NCBI GenBank assembly: GCA_021778415.1
Contig: JAJYCL010000002.1
Span: forward strand, 1-64,000
DNA length: 64,000 bases
Origin: a bacterium
Lineage (GTDB): Bacteria; Vulcanimicrobiota; Vulcanimicrobiia; Vulcanimicrobiales; Vulcanimicrobiaceae
Reading direction: 5' to 3'
Made by a program: the position numbers and the translations under genes. Positions 35,317 through 44,366 of this stretch are shown here, piece after piece (the first letter of the stretch is position 1; every line of letters begins with the position of its first letter). Under the pieces are notes generated by a model that saw only the letters and a list, made by a program, of their open reading frames with translations, had not been told where the DNA came from and ran no database searches.

Positions 35317-36114
35317 TTAGTGTAGATGAAGCGAACCCGAAGAGTAGAGAGCGATAACGGTTGTCGCATTAAACGTTGCATGCACCATCATCGAGCAAAA
35401 TGCATTGCGCGTTCGATAATAGACGGTCGCGAGAATAAATCCGGCCAGGGCGAGCGGAATCAAGAAATAGATATCACCGTGAGCGGCCCCGAAAAGAAGC
35501 GCACTTGCTACAGCGCCGATCCAGAATCCACCGTAACGTAAGCCGATATTAAAGAGAAAGAGTCGAAACACGGTCTCTTCGGCAATCGGTGCCAGAAGAA
35601 CGGCAAAAATAATAAAACCGGTGATCGTCGCAGGGTTATGCGCGTGTTTGAGCAGTTCGACGACATCTTGCTTGTGCGTTGTGTGAGCGAGCTTCGTAAT
35701 GAGACTAGCGGAGAGATCGGTTACGAGAATCATCGCGATAGCCCCGAATGCGACCGTCGTCAATGAGGAAAGTTTCGGAAGCGAAAATCCGAGTTCGCGG
35801 TAGCTGAGTTGCGTTAGGCGTGGTAGCGCAATGATGAGCGTCGCGATAACCGGTGCTTCAAAGGCGAATTGTACCCACAGGGCGTCGCTAAGGTTCAAGG
35901 CCGAACGGATTGGAATGCCGGCGAAAATTTCCGTGTGGACAAGGAGCAGGATACCGAGCGCGATGCCCGCGCCGAGAGCACCGGCTGCAAGAGCACCGAT
36001 GGTTGTGAGGACGGTGGGAAGTGCTTTAAATGCTTGCGGCGGCCAAATTGTCGGCCAGGCGGGCGAAAGCTGCGATGTCGAGTTGTTCTCCACGAATCTC
36101 CGGTGATAGGGCAC
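35317..36114 (-). CDS. CPBP-family intramembrane metalloprotease
   Basis: 265 residues, about eight helices. The motifs are APIAEETVFRLFLFN (EExxxR), LLFGAAHGDIYF (FxxxH-like) and MMVHATFNATTV (HxxxN). These are glutamate/histidine proteases of the CAAX/Abi type; some prenyl-process proteins or confer bacteriocin immunity. The start is uncertain: a GTG at 36114 or at 36093, both inside the 3' end of ksgA. A 60-90 base overlap with the preceding gene is unusual; no internal start after the ksgA stop leaves the first helix intact. Confidence 0.85.
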   Translation of the reverse strand: MPYHRRFVENNSTSQLSPAWPTIWPPQAFKALPTVLTTIGALAAGALGAGIALGILLLVHTEIFAGIPIRSALNLSDALWVQFAFEAPVIATLIIALPRLTQLSYRELGFSLPKLSSLTTVAFGAIAMILVTDLSASLITKLAHTTHKQDVVELLKHAHNPATITGFIIFAVLLAPIAEETVFRLFLFNIGLRYGGFWIGAVASALLFGAAHGDIYFLIPLALAGFILATVYYRTRNAFCSMMVHATFNATTVIALYSSGSLHLH

Positions 36115-36856
36115 TCTGCCGAATGGCAGCGGTAATCAGTTCGCGCGAATGCCCTAGTGCGAGATGTAAGCTATTCGCGAGGGTCTTGCGGCGGTACGCG
36201 AACGCTGCGCGGACAACCTGCCGAAAGAGCGTAATGTCCCGTACCGGAGCTACCGGCTGCGCGCGCTTGCGGAAGGCGACGATCGTGGAATCAATTTTCG
36301 GCCGTGGGAAGAACGCATTGGGGCCGAGCGTAAAGACGCGTTCGACGTCAAAAGAATATTGCACGGCGATGGAAAGGCTCCCGTACATCGGCGTCCCCGG
36401 CTTTGCGGCAAAACGGTCGGCGACATCGCGCTGAACCATCACGACGAGTGTTTCCGGTGCGTCGTCCATCTCGACGAGACGAGTAACGATCGGAGTCGCA
36501 ATATTATATGGGAGATTACCGGCGACGCTCCACGGTCCCGAAGCTGCAAATGCTGCGTAATCAAACGTCAAGGCATCGGCATGGACGAAATGGACGTTCG
36601 CGAGGTCTTCGCGTTCGCGCAGTAGCGAAATGAGGTGGTCGTCGATTTCTATTGCCGTTAAATCGGAGCACAGCGCAGCGAGGGCGATGGTCAGCGCTCC
36701 GGTTCCCGCTCCGATTTCCAACATTCTCGTCGGCGCAGTTGCGCAGGCGACGCGAGCAATGCGAGCGCAAACACCCGCATCCATAAGGAAATTTTGTCCC
36801 AGGCTTTTCTTAGGGGTAAGCCCTCGCGCGTCGAGTTGCGCGCGCGCGTGCGTCAC
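36026..36856 (-). CDS. ksgA: 16S rRNA dimethyladenosine transferase
   Basis: 276 residues, GTG start overlapping the previous stop as GTGA. KsgA (RsmA) dimethylates two adjacent adenosines near the 3' end of 16S rRNA. The entry motif KSLGQNFLMDAGV, SAM site LEIGAGTGALT, EIDDHL and catalytic NLPYNIATPIV are present; SPEIRGEQLDIAAFARLAD is the C-terminal domain. The position next to a 3D-domain (YabE-like) gene repeats the Bacillus order yabE-rnmV-ksgA without rnmV. Confidence 0.97.
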   Translation of the reverse strand: MTHARAQLDARGLTPKKSLGQNFLMDAGVCARIARVACATAPTRMLEIGAGTGALTIALAALCSDLTAIEIDDHLISLLREREDLANVHFVHADALTFDYAAFAASGPWSVAGNLPYNIATPIVTRLVEMDDAPETLVVMVQRDVADRFAAKPGTPMYGSLSIAVQYSFDVERVFTLGPNAFFPRPKIDSTIVAFRKRAQPVAPVRDITLFRQVVRAAFAYRRKTLANSLHLALGHSRELITAAIRQSALSPEIRGEQLDIAAFARLADNLAAASI

Positions 36857-37887
36857 TTCAGGCGATAGACCGTGATCACGCGACGACCGAATTGCATCGC
36901 TTCGTACTGCGATGTGAAGCCGAGATCGATGCGATCACCTTTGATTGCGCCGCCTGTATCTCCGGCGACGGCGAAGCCGTATCCGGGAATAAAGAGTCGT
37001 GTTCCCAGCGGAATGACTCGCGGATCGACGGCGACGATTCCGTGCCCTGCGCGATACCCGAGTGCGGTATACCCGCTACATCCGGCGCACCACGGGGTAT
37101 ATGCCGTTGCAACGAGTGTGTAGCGGCCAGCGACATGATAGCTCGATTGCGAAAAGACGCCGGTTGTGGCCACCGCATCGTAGCGGGAGACACCGTCGGC
37201 AACGACGCGCGGTGTGGGCTTCGTAAGCATTTTCGAATCAAGATACCGAGTATCCGTTGTGCCGTCGTCACCTTTGAGGTGGACGATGGTGACGCTTTTT
37301 TTGCCGTCGCGACCCGGCGAAATGACGTGCGTAACACCCGGTGCTAAAGCAAAATCAAGGCGATGAATAACCGGCGGGGCAACGGGCTTGATCACATGCT
37401 GCGTTATTGCGCTAAAGTGAATGATTCGAATGCGTGATCCGGCATGCAACGGCGTATTGAGCGACGGGCGAACAAGATCGTAGCGTCCCAGTTCGATGTT
37501 CTCATCAACGATGAAATGATTGATGGTCGAAGCGCTGGAGTCGATTAGCGTTGTGCCGGCAGCAGTGACGAGCGTAATCGGAACAGCCGGTCGATACACA
37601 ATGCGCATGCCATCGGCAAGCGGCATGGCAGCCGACGGATCGACGTAATCGGTTGAGCCGATGACGATTCCGCGTCGGGCAAGAAATTCGCCGACGGTAA
37701 TTGCCCCGGTATCGGCGATACGCCGATGTGAACCTTGCTCAAAAACAATATGGTGTCGCCCGGCTCCGAATGGCGCTGCTGCGCCGACGGGGCGGGGACG
37801 GGTGACAAAGGCTGCAGTGACCAAACCGGTCACGAGAACGCTAATGGTGAGCAGATGACTCACGCGAATAGGGCCGCGTCCTATCAA
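36853..37887 (-). CDS. Secreted 3D-domain (YabE-like) cell-wall protein
   Basis: 344 residues. An N-terminal hydrophobic segment (HLLTISVLVTGLVTAAFV) is followed by DUF348-like segments (GAITVGEFLARRGI...), then a G5-like region and a C-terminal 3D domain (LVATAYTPWCAGCSGYTALG, AVDPRVIPLGTRLFIPGYG, AGDTGGAIKGDRIDLGF). The last two aspartates match the catalytic acids of lytic-transglycosylase-like 3D domains, suggesting peptidoglycan action. The TTG start was chosen because it has AAGGAG 8 bases upstream; a GTG ten codons earlier is possible but has none. A structured 180-base leader precedes it. The stop overlaps ksgA. Confidence 0.85.
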   Translation of the reverse strand: MIGRGPIRVSHLLTISVLVTGLVTAAFVTRPRPVGAAAPFGAGRHHIVFEQGSHRRIADTGAITVGEFLARRGIVIGSTDYVDPSAAMPLADGMRIVYRPAVPITLVTAAGTTLIDSSASTINHFIVDENIELGRYDLVRPSLNTPLHAGSRIRIIHFSAITQHVIKPVAPPVIHRLDFALAPGVTHVISPGRDGKKSVTIVHLKGDDGTTDTRYLDSKMLTKPTPRVVADGVSRYDAVATTGVFSQSSYHVAGRYTLVATAYTPWCAGCSGYTALGYRAGHGIVAVDPRVIPLGTRLFIPGYGFAVAGDTGGAIKGDRIDLGFTSQYEAMQFGRRVITVYRLK

Positions 37888-37918
37888 CTTTAAGACTCCT
37901 TTCCTTCGCGCTTGCACC

Positions 37919-38096
37919 GCAATACAAAGAGACGATGAAAACCGGGTTTGTATTGCAAGGCAGCCGAAGTGGCGGTGCTTTTCGTTGACGGATCCGTGCT
38001 ATCGGAAACGCCAGAGTGGTGGTCGCATGGAGCGACGCAGTCCAGGACTCGGCGACTATAGCACGGGCAGACCTTTAGGCCTCAATGCCAAAGGTC
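37919..38096. other. Structured intergenic region, possible cis-regulatory RNA
   Basis: Three inverted repeats lie between the 3D-domain gene (minus) and a glycosyltransferase (plus). They are GCAATACAAA (37919-37928) with TTTGTATTGC (37947-37956); an extended nested stem CCGTGCTAT (37994-38002) with ATAGCACGG (38058-38066), then CGCCAGAGT with ACTCGGCG, then GTCGC with GCGAC; and GACCTTTAGGC with GCCAAAGGTC (38070-38096, one bulge). The first lies about 15 bases before the RBS of the 3D-domain gene. Strand of function is not settled. No known riboswitch consensus was recognised. Confidence 0.55.
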
Positions 38097-38135
38097 GGAA
38101 GGTAGAAGGGTTAACCTCCTTTTAACAACAGCTAC

Positions 38136-39278
38136 ATGCCGTCTTTACGTGTTGGACTTTTTTCCGAGGTCTATAGCCCCGTCGTTAACGGAGTTGTCGC
38201 ATCGCTCGATGCACTCAAAGCGGGTTTGCTAACGCGCGGATATGACGTGCATTGTTTTGCGCCGCGTATCCCCGGTGTCAATGATGACGACACATCGTTT
38301 ACGTGTTTGCCATCGCTACCGCTCCCGCATCGCGCACCGTATCGATTGACGTTGCCGGTGATCGGACGTAGCGATTTAGACGACATTATTTCCGGACTGA
38401 ATGTCATCCATGCACATTCGTTCTTTGTCACTGGTTGGATGGCTTGGCGCTACGCACGGCGCTACAGCATTCCGTTCGTTCTCACCTATCACACGCAACT
38501 CGATGCCTATGCCCACTACATTCCATTCGAGCCGCATGCAACGCGGTATGCCGCGGGCGAATTGACGCGATTGCTTGCCAATAGAGCCGATGCCGTTATC
38601 GCGCCGACCTTCGCCGTTCGCGAACGATTGCGCGGCCTGGGAGTAACGTCGCGGATAGAAGTGATCCCGTCCGGCGTGGATGTCGCAAAGTTTGCGCAAG
38701 GTGTTCGCGATGACGCATGGCGCGCGTCGCTCGGTGTGGCCAAACACGAACGCCTGCTTTTAACCGTTGCGCGTATCGCCGTAGAAAAAAAACTGGATGT
38801 GCTTGTCGATGCCGTCGCGCAACTCTCCGATCCATCAGTGCATTTGGTCATCGTCGGCGATGGTCCGGAACGGGATGCCTTACAAGCTCAGATCGATCAT
38901 CTTGCGTTATCGGATCGTATTCATCTCGCCGGCTTTATCGATCGCGTTGCATTGCCGAACATCTATGCGAGTGCCGATGCCTTTGTCTTTGCCTCAACGT
39001 CGGAGACGCAGGGCATTGTCTTTGCCGAAGCCTTGGCCGCAGGCTTGCCGATTATTGCCGCGAGCATCGGTTCGAATATCGAAGTGTTGGGCGAGAACGC
39101 TTTGCTCGTTCCGGCGGAACCCGAAGCCTTTGCCAAGGCAATGAACGATCTGCTCGCGGGGCGCCATCCCGACCTCGCGAAGCGAGCGGCTTTGGCCGCC
39201 TCGGAATTTTCGCTTGATCGCCAAGCCGACCGGACTTCGGCCGTCTACCACTCGTTGCAGGTGCCCATCCTCGCTTGA
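38136..39278 (+). CDS. GT4-family glycosyltransferase, PimB/MgtA-like
   Basis: 380 residues starting MPSLRVGLFSEVYSPVVNGVVASLDALK, the opening of the GT4 group that includes alpha-mannosyltransferases and glycolipid synthases. HAHSFFVTGWMAWRYARRYSIPFVLTYHTQLDAYAHYIP carries the acceptor contacts, TSETQGIVFAEALAAGLPII the donor site. It may make a membrane glycolipid. It is divergent from the 3D-domain gene. The 3' end contains the -35 of the following SOS-type promoter. Confidence 0.92.
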   Translation: MPSLRVGLFSEVYSPVVNGVVASLDALKAGLLTRGYDVHCFAPRIPGVNDDDTSFTCLPSLPLPHRAPYRLTLPVIGRSDLDDIISGLNVIHAHSFFVTGWMAWRYARRYSIPFVLTYHTQLDAYAHYIPFEPHATRYAAGELTRLLANRADAVIAPTFAVRERLRGLGVTSRIEVIPSGVDVAKFAQGVRDDAWRASLGVAKHERLLLTVARIAVEKKLDVLVDAVAQLSDPSVHLVIVGDGPERDALQAQIDHLALSDRIHLAGFIDRVALPNIYASADAFVFASTSETQGIVFAEALAAGLPIIAASIGSNIEVLGENALLVPAEPEAFAKAMNDLLAGRHPDLAKRAALAASEFSLDRQADRTSAVYHSLQVPILA

Positions 39279-39303
39279 CACCGAACATATGTTCGATATA
39301 TGA
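39274..39303 (+). promoter_or_regulatory. Sigma-70-type promoter
   Basis: TTGACA at 39274-39279 and TATGAT at 39298-39303, 18 bases apart, the best promoter consensus seen in the window. It begins within the stop region of the glycosyltransferase and drives the 39329-39733 gene, whose RBS GGAAAGGGG lies at about 39311. A LexA box sits between the two elements. Confidence 0.8.
39281..39294. promoter_or_regulatory. LexA (SOS) box
   Basis: CGAACATATGTTCG, a perfect 14-base palindrome that fits the Firmicutes LexA/DinR consensus CGAACRNRYGTTYC except for the last base class, and lies between the -35 and -10 elements, where a repressor would block RNA polymerase. No second copy was noticed in the window. 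Confidence 0.8.
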
Positions 39304-39328
39304 TAGTCCCTGGAAAGGGGATTCGGCG

Positions 39329-39733
39329 ATGCAAAAGCGAGTGGAAAAGCTGACCGATGTCCAGGTTGGTTTCGCGGTCGATGGCTCCGGGTTTGGAGTC
39401 GTCTACGGAGCTATCGGCCCGGCACGCCGAGTTCTCTCCCTGTCGTTTCACGCGGGCGGGCTGCCCCTCCGAGCCGTTGGCTACGTCGCCTTGGATCATC
39501 TTGCTCGGGCTCTGCGGGATCGCCATGTCAAAAACGTGCAGTTCCTTGTCCCCGACGCCGAGTTGGTGGCAGATCTGAGCGAGCATCGCACCATTGCGTC
39601 GGCATTGGTTCCTCGCTATGTGCGTCTTGGATGCACCCTGAATCAACTCGGGCGCACCGGCGTTGCCTTCCGATTCGATCCGGATGTTGACGCTCGTGCT
39701 CGCGCCGACGTTGCACTCCGCATCGCTGCGTGA
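39329..39733 (+). CDS. SOS-box protein of unknown function, possible RNase H-like fold
   Basis: 134 residues starting MQKRVEKLTDVQVGFAVDGSG. The order strand-strand-strand-helix-strand (VGFAVDGSG, FGVVYGAIG, RVLSLSFHAG, ALDHLARALRDR, NVQFLVPDAELV) resembles RNase HI. The first and third acids would be D18 and D76, but the helix Glu of RNase HI is missing, so activity is in doubt. No family is recognised with certainty. The promoter has a LexA box, so DNA damage should induce it. It stands alone: rho follows after 120 bases and the upstream glycosyltransferase belongs to another transcript. Confidence 0.75.
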   Translation: MQKRVEKLTDVQVGFAVDGSGFGVVYGAIGPARRVLSLSFHAGGLPLRAVGYVALDHLARALRDRHVKNVQFLVPDAELVADLSEHRTIASALVPRYVRLGCTLNQLGRTGVAFRFDPDVDARARADVALRIAA

Positions 39734-39855
39734 TATAGTCGCGTCGTCGCACCTCCGTCGCATCTCGCATGGAGCGTGTGTGCATATCGCTCCCTCGCAT
39801 TCCACTCATCACCGTTGGCCGCGGCTTTCGTCGCAGCGCCCGGTTGTTCGAATAG

Positions 39856-41319
39856 ATGCGCTTCTACGAGAGAGAGACTCCCCTGCAACTCGAACATCGT
39901 CCGAATGAGAATGGCCGACCGCCGTACGGTGTCGGTGGCCGTCGCCGGAATCGTCGCCGCCGTAATTTTAATCCCGGAGTCCCGCATGGAGATCTTCCGC
40001 AGATCGAGGCTGGACCACCGCCGCTGACCGCCGCGCAGCTCGAAGAAAAGACGAAACCCGAACTGGTCGAGATTGCCAAGGGGATGGAAGTCGTTTTCGA
40101 ACTTCCAACGACCAAGCTAAAAAAAGAACAGATCATCGAGCAGATCCTGACGACGCAGCAACAGCGCTCGGGGCTGGAGCAAGCCGGTGGCATTTTGGAT
40201 GTGTTACCCGAGGGCTACGGATTTATTCGTCGCGGCGGGTATGTCGTCGGTCCCGACGATATCTATGTGAGTCAGTCGCAAGTGCGACGCTACGAGATGC
40301 GTCGCGGCGATGCCATCGACGGGCAAGTTCGACGTCCCAAAGAGGGCGAGAAATACTGGGGCCTTGCCCGCGTCGAAGCCATCAACGGTCTGGATCCGGA
40401 ACGCAATCGCGGACGTCGACTGTTCGAAAAGGGTACCCCGATCTATCCGAACGAGCGCTTCAAATTGGAAGTTCGCTCGACCCAACTTTCGACTCGCGTC
40501 ATCGATCTGTTCTGCCCCATCGGTATGGGCCAGCGTGCCTTGATCGTCTCGCCCCCGAAAGCCGGTAAGACGACGCTACTCAAGAACATCGCCAACGCAA
40601 TTTCCATCAATCATCCCGAGGCGCATATCATTGCGCTACTCGTCGATGAGCGCCCCGAAGAAGTCACGGATATGCAACGCACCATCGATGGTGAAGTCGT
40701 TGCATCGACCTTCGACGAGCATCCCGAGAATCACACCGCGGTTGCCGAACTTGCGATGGAGCGCGCAAAGCGTCTCGTCGAAATGGGCAAAGACGTGGTC
40801 ATTCTGTTGGATTCGATCACGCGTTTGGCACGTGCCTACAATCAGGTGATCCCAACCTCGGGTCGCACGCTATCGGGCGGCCTCGATACGGCATCGTTGC
40901 ATAAGCCGAAACGCTTCTTCGGTGCGGCGCGCAAAATCGAAGAAGGCGGGTCGCTGACGATCATTGCAACAGCCTTGATCGAGACCGGATCGAAAATGGA
41001 CGACGTGATTTTTGAAGAGTTCAAAGGTACCGGAAACATGGAACTCAATCTCACGCGGAAACTTGCCGAATCGCGCGTCTTTCCCGCTGTCGATATCAAA
41101 CGCTCCGGAACGCGTCATGAAGAATTGCTCCTTTCGGCTGACGAAATGCGCAAGATTTGGATGCTTCGACGAGCGACTGCAGTCCTTAATACCGGCGATA
41201 TCACCGAGATCATTCTCGATAAGATGGCGCAAACGCGTACGAACGATGAGTTTCTCGGTTCCGTCACCAAAGAAGCGCTCTCGATGTCGCGTGGGTACGA
41301 CGACAAAGAGAAATACTAG
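39856..41319 (+). CDS. rho: Transcription termination factor Rho
   Basis: 487 residues. Rho is a ring ATPase that ends untranslated transcripts. Layout: a basic N-terminal tail of 50 residues ([10 protein letters not shown]), the Rho-N domain [20 protein letters not shown], the RNA-binding S1-like domain ([19 protein letters not shown]), then the ATPase with Walker [15 protein letters not shown] at about residue 232 and [11 protein letters not shown]. The ATG directly follows an in-frame TAG. RBS is weak. It is followed by a pseudouridine synthase after 6 bases. Confidence 0.97.
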   Translation: MRFYERETPLQLEHRPNENGRPPYGVGGRRRNRRRRNFNPGVPHGDLPQIEAGPPPLTAAQLEEKTKPELVEIAKGMEVVFELPTTKLKKEQIIEQILTTQQQRSGLEQAGGILDVLPEGYGFIRRGGYVVGPDDIYVSQSQVRRYEMRRGDAIDGQVRRPKEGEKYWGLARVEAINGLDPERNRGRRLFEKGTPIYPNERFKLEVRSTQLSTRVIDLFCPIGMGQRALIVSPPKAGKTTLLKNIANAISINHPEAHIIALLVDERPEEVTDMQRTIDGEVVASTFDEHPENHTAVAELAMERAKRLVEMGKDVVILLDSITRLARAYNQVIPTSGRTLSGGLDTASLHKPKRFFGAARKIEEGGSLTIIATALIETGSKMDDVIFEEFKGTGNMELNLTRKLAESRVFPAVDIKRSGTRHEELLLSADEMRKIWMLRRATAVLNTGDITEIILDKMAQTRTNDEFLGSVTKEALSMSRGYDDKEKY

Positions 41320-41325
41320 GTTCAC

Positions 41326-42069
41326 TTGCGCCTGAATCGTTACTTGGCGCAAGCGGGCGTCGCATCGCGTCGTGCCGCTGAGGATCTCATTCGGAGCGGG
41401 CGCGTCGCCGTTAACGGCCATATCGTCACGGAATTGGCGACGGTTGTTGACGACGATGCGAACGTTACCGTGGATTCCAAGCCCGTTCGCGTCGCGGAGC
41501 ATTTCACGTATATCATCATGCATAAACCCTTTGGCGTGATGACGACCATGAGCGATCCGGAGGGTCGTAAGACGATCGCCGATATTCTCCCTCGATCGCT
41601 CCCACGAGTTGTCCCCGTTGGTCGCTTGGATTTCGATACCGCCGGATTATTATTACTCACGAACGACGGCGAACTTGCGCATCGGCTGATGCATCCGAAA
41701 TTCGGCGTTCGAAAACTCTATCGGGTGACGGTGCGCGGCGAGCTCTCGGAGAAATCCATTGAAGCCTTGCGCCGAGGGTTGCGTCTCGAAGACGGGCCCA
41801 CGGCACCGGCGATCGTGCGTGTCATTCGACGTACGGATCGCTCCACGATTCTGGATATTTCCATTCACGAAGGGCGTAATCGCCAGGTGCGACGCATGTT
41901 TGAAGCAGTCGGCGCACCTGTTGAAAAACTGGCTCGGCAAGCGTTTGGATCCGTTGAAATCGGCCCGCTGGCCGTTGGCCGCTGGCGACATCTGACTGCG
42001 CGCGAAGTCGCCGATCTTCGGGCGACGACCGCGCCCGGTCCCGAACAACGTCGAGGCCACGTCGACTAA
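41326..42069 (+). CDS. RsuA/RluB-family rRNA pseudouridine synthase
   Basis: 247 residues, TTG start. An S4 domain ([31 protein letters not shown]) precedes the synthase domain, with [19 protein letters not shown] bearing the catalytic aspartate, and the conserved [19 protein letters not shown]. The protein makes pseudouridine in 16S or 23S rRNA (RluB in the large subunit is most likely from the length). The last residues are charged. It is probably co-transcribed with rho and the DAHP synthase, which starts 27 bases later. Confidence 0.93.
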   Translation: MRLNRYLAQAGVASRRAAEDLIRSGRVAVNGHIVTELATVVDDDANVTVDSKPVRVAEHFTYIIMHKPFGVMTTMSDPEGRKTIADILPRSLPRVVPVGRLDFDTAGLLLLTNDGELAHRLMHPKFGVRKLYRVTVRGELSEKSIEALRRGLRLEDGPTAPAIVRVIRRTDRSTILDISIHEGRNRQVRRMFEAVGAPVEKLARQAFGSVEIGPLAVGRWRHLTAREVADLRATTAPGPEQRRGHVD

Positions 42070-42095
42070 ACGGATGCTAGGATAGAACGACGATT

Positions 42096-42956
42096 ATGGA
42101 GTTTTCGCATCGCTCGGGAGACTATCGCTTGGCCCATCGTCAAGCGCGGCCTGAAGGGTCCAGCGTCCCGATAGGTCATGGAGTTCTGATTGGCGGCCCG
42201 GCGCTGGCGATCTGCGCCGGCCCGTGTGCCGTCGAATCCGAAGAACAGATCGAGGCGACGGCAGCCTCGGTCGCGCGCTCCGGGGCGAATATCCTCCGCG
42301 GCGGTGCCTTTAAGCCACGAACATCACCCTACGCGTTTCAAGGACTGGGCCTGCGCGGGCTGGAGGCTCTGCGCGCTGCCGCCACGCGCCACGGATTGGC
42401 TGTCGTGACCGAAGTTCTCGATCCGCGCGATGTCGATGCCGTCGTTGCGCACGCCGATTTGATTCAGATCGGCGCACGTAATATGCAGAATTTCGCCTTA
42501 CTGCGCGAGGTGGGACGGACCCAAAAACCCGTCCTGCTCAAGCGCGGCCTGGCCGCGACGATCGATGAGTGGCTGGCTGCGGCCGAGTATATTCTGGTTT
42601 CCGGCAACGAGCGGGTCGTGCTCTGCGAGCGCGGCATTCGTTCCTTCGATCCGGCCACGCGCAATGTGCTCGATCTTGCGGCGATACCGGTTCTTGCAGC
42701 GCGCACGCATCTTCCGGTGATTGTCGATCCCTCCCATGCAACCGGCGTGGCATCGCTCGTTGAGCCCATGGCTCTGGCGGCGATTGCAGCCGGAGCGGAT
42801 GGGGTGCTCGTAGAAGTCCACCCGACCCCGGAGCAGGCGGCTTCCGACGGCCAGCAATCCCTCGAGTTTGAGGCCTTTGCTCGGCTGGTGGAGCGGCTCG
42901 GTCGTGTGGCGACGGCTGTTGGCCGCACGCTCCCGGTGAAGAGCGCGGCCGCCTAG
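42096..42956 (+). CDS. aroF: 3-Deoxy-7-phosphoheptulonate synthase, type I-beta
   Basis: 286 residues. It condenses phosphoenolpyruvate with erythrose 4-phosphate, the first step of aromatic amino acid synthesis. CAGPCAVESEEQIEATA, LRGGAFKPRTSPYAFQGLG, LIQIGARNMQNFALL, KPVLLKRGLAAT and VIVDPSHATG are the conserved metal and PEP sites. There is no ACT or ferredoxin-like regulatory domain. Both synthesis of aromatics and degradation of tryptophan (first operon) are thus coded in the window. Confidence 0.95.
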   Translation: MEFSHRSGDYRLAHRQARPEGSSVPIGHGVLIGGPALAICAGPCAVESEEQIEATAASVARSGANILRGGAFKPRTSPYAFQGLGLRGLEALRAAATRHGLAVVTEVLDPRDVDAVVAHADLIQIGARNMQNFALLREVGRTQKPVLLKRGLAATIDEWLAAAEYILVSGNERVVLCERGIRSFDPATRNVLDLAAIPVLAARTHLPVIVDPSHATGVASLVEPMALAAIAAGADGVLVEVHPTPEQAASDGQQSLEFEAFARLVERLGRVATAVGRTLPVKSAAA

Positions 42957-43030
42957 GCGGCACGTTCTTACCCTTGCATTTCGTTCATATCAGTACTCAC
43001 GTTACTTCCACGATTAAAGATGAGGACCAC

Positions 43031-44347
43031 ATGACTCGACACCTCCGACCGCTGTTGTTGGCAGCACTCGCGCTCATTGTAACCGGCGCTCCGGCGCTGG
43101 CACAGTACGCCAATGAGTACGTGCCTCCGAAACTCACGAAACTTGGCCACACGTCCAAGCCGATCGCGGGCTCGGGTATTGTCGAAGTCAAAGTTCAGGT
43201 CAACGCCGATGGGTCGCACAAATTCGTCAACATCATTAAAACGACGAACCGTGGCGATAATCCAGCGGCCATCGAAATCGCGTCGACGTCGACCTTTTCG
43301 ACTGCACGTCGCGGAAAAAATCCGTTGACGGCATTTATCACCTTCAGCTTGAAATTCACGGGTAAATCATTCGCTGGTGAAGCGATTTCATCGAATATCG
43401 ATGTGCAACGCACCGAGGGAATGGTTCGAGCGGGAAATTACGCGGGTGCCAAAGCGAAGGCGCTTGCATTCTTGGCGAAGCACCCTGGTGACACTGCGAT
43501 GCTTCAGGAACTCGGCGCCGCCGAGTACTTCCTTAACGATCCGGTAGCGTCTGCGGCGGCCTTTGCGAAGGTTCCGGTCCTTTTAAACGAGATGCGTGGC
43601 GTCGCCTCACACGCATTTGCAGCAGCAACGCTGAAATCCGTCGGCTCGGATCCCGCTACTGCACTCGTCTACGCTCAGCGGGCTTTTGAGCTTGACCCAG
43701 GCGCCAATGGCCTCTATGCCCTTGGCCTAGCGCAAGAGGCAAATAAAAATTACGCCGATGCGGCCGTCTCCGTGGAGAAGGCTCGCGACCTCGCGTTTTC
43801 CGATCCGAAAACCGATCTTGCCGCGAAGGTGGTTCTCGATTCGCGATTGATGGGCATTTACGCCGAGATGGGGAACGACGCAAAAGCGCAGGAGGTTGCG
43901 ATGGAAATTCGCAAGCTCGATCCCACATCGACGGTCCCAACGCAATTTCTTGGTGGTCAATATATTAAATTAGGTCAAGCTGCGATGGCTGCCAAGAATA
44001 CGCCGGAGGCTTTGGCCGAATTTGCTAAGGCGGCGGGACTTGGCGATGCGAAGATTACGTTAGTGGCGATGACGAGCTCCGCATTTGCGATCCTTTCTAG
44101 CGAAAAGCCTGATTACGATAAAGCGAAGGCCTACGCCGATAAGGCGCTTGCTGCCAATCCGAACGACGCGGCCGCGAATTTTGCCGAAGGGATCGCGCTC
44201 TATGGCCAAGGGATAGCTTTCCGTCGAGACGATCTGAAGGATCAAGCGAAAGCAACGTTGGCCAAGGCAGAGAGCCTGGCAAAAGCTGCGAGCAATGAGG
44301 CTTTACTCGTACAAATTCAAAACTTCGAAAAGAACAATATACACTAG
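43031..44347 (+). CDS. Secreted protein with TonB-C-like domain and TPR repeats
   Basis: 438 residues starting MTRHLRPLLLAALALIVTGAPALAQ, a signal peptide. Residues 30-110 read like a TonB C-terminal domain: GSGIVEVKVQVNADGSHKFVNIIKTTNRGDNPAAIEIASTSTF...TFSLKFT. The rest is helical, with TPR-like repeats (AKAKALAFLAKHPGDTAMLQELGAAEYFL, ALVYAQRAFELDPGANGLYALGLAQEA, KAYADKALAANPNDAAANFAEGIALYGQG). It probably works in the periplasm, just before the exbB-exbD-tonB cluster, from which a strong hairpin separates it. A role as a TonB partner is an inference. Confidence 0.75.
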   Translation: MTRHLRPLLLAALALIVTGAPALAQYANEYVPPKLTKLGHTSKPIAGSGIVEVKVQVNADGSHKFVNIIKTTNRGDNPAAIEIASTSTFSTARRGKNPLTAFITFSLKFTGKSFAGEAISSNIDVQRTEGMVRAGNYAGAKAKALAFLAKHPGDTAMLQELGAAEYFLNDPVASAAAFAKVPVLLNEMRGVASHAFAAATLKSVGSDPATALVYAQRAFELDPGANGLYALGLAQEANKNYADAAVSVEKARDLAFSDPKTDLAAKVVLDSRLMGIYAEMGNDAKAQEVAMEIRKLDPTSTVPTQFLGGQYIKLGQAAMAAKNTPEALAEFAKAAGLGDAKITLVAMTSSAFAILSSEKPDYDKAKAYADKALAANPNDAAANFAEGIALYGQGIAFRRDDLKDQAKATLAKAESLAKAASNEALLVQIQNFEKNNIH

Positions 44348-44366
44348 CGCGCCGCGCCAGGACTTT

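Noticed and set aside
37918-38135. c-di-AMP (ydaO-type) riboswitch before the 3D-domain gene
   Set aside because: A GCCGAGTCC piece on the minus strand recalls it, but the GGGGAACC and GGGGTGAATC-like cores were not found; left as an unassigned structured region.
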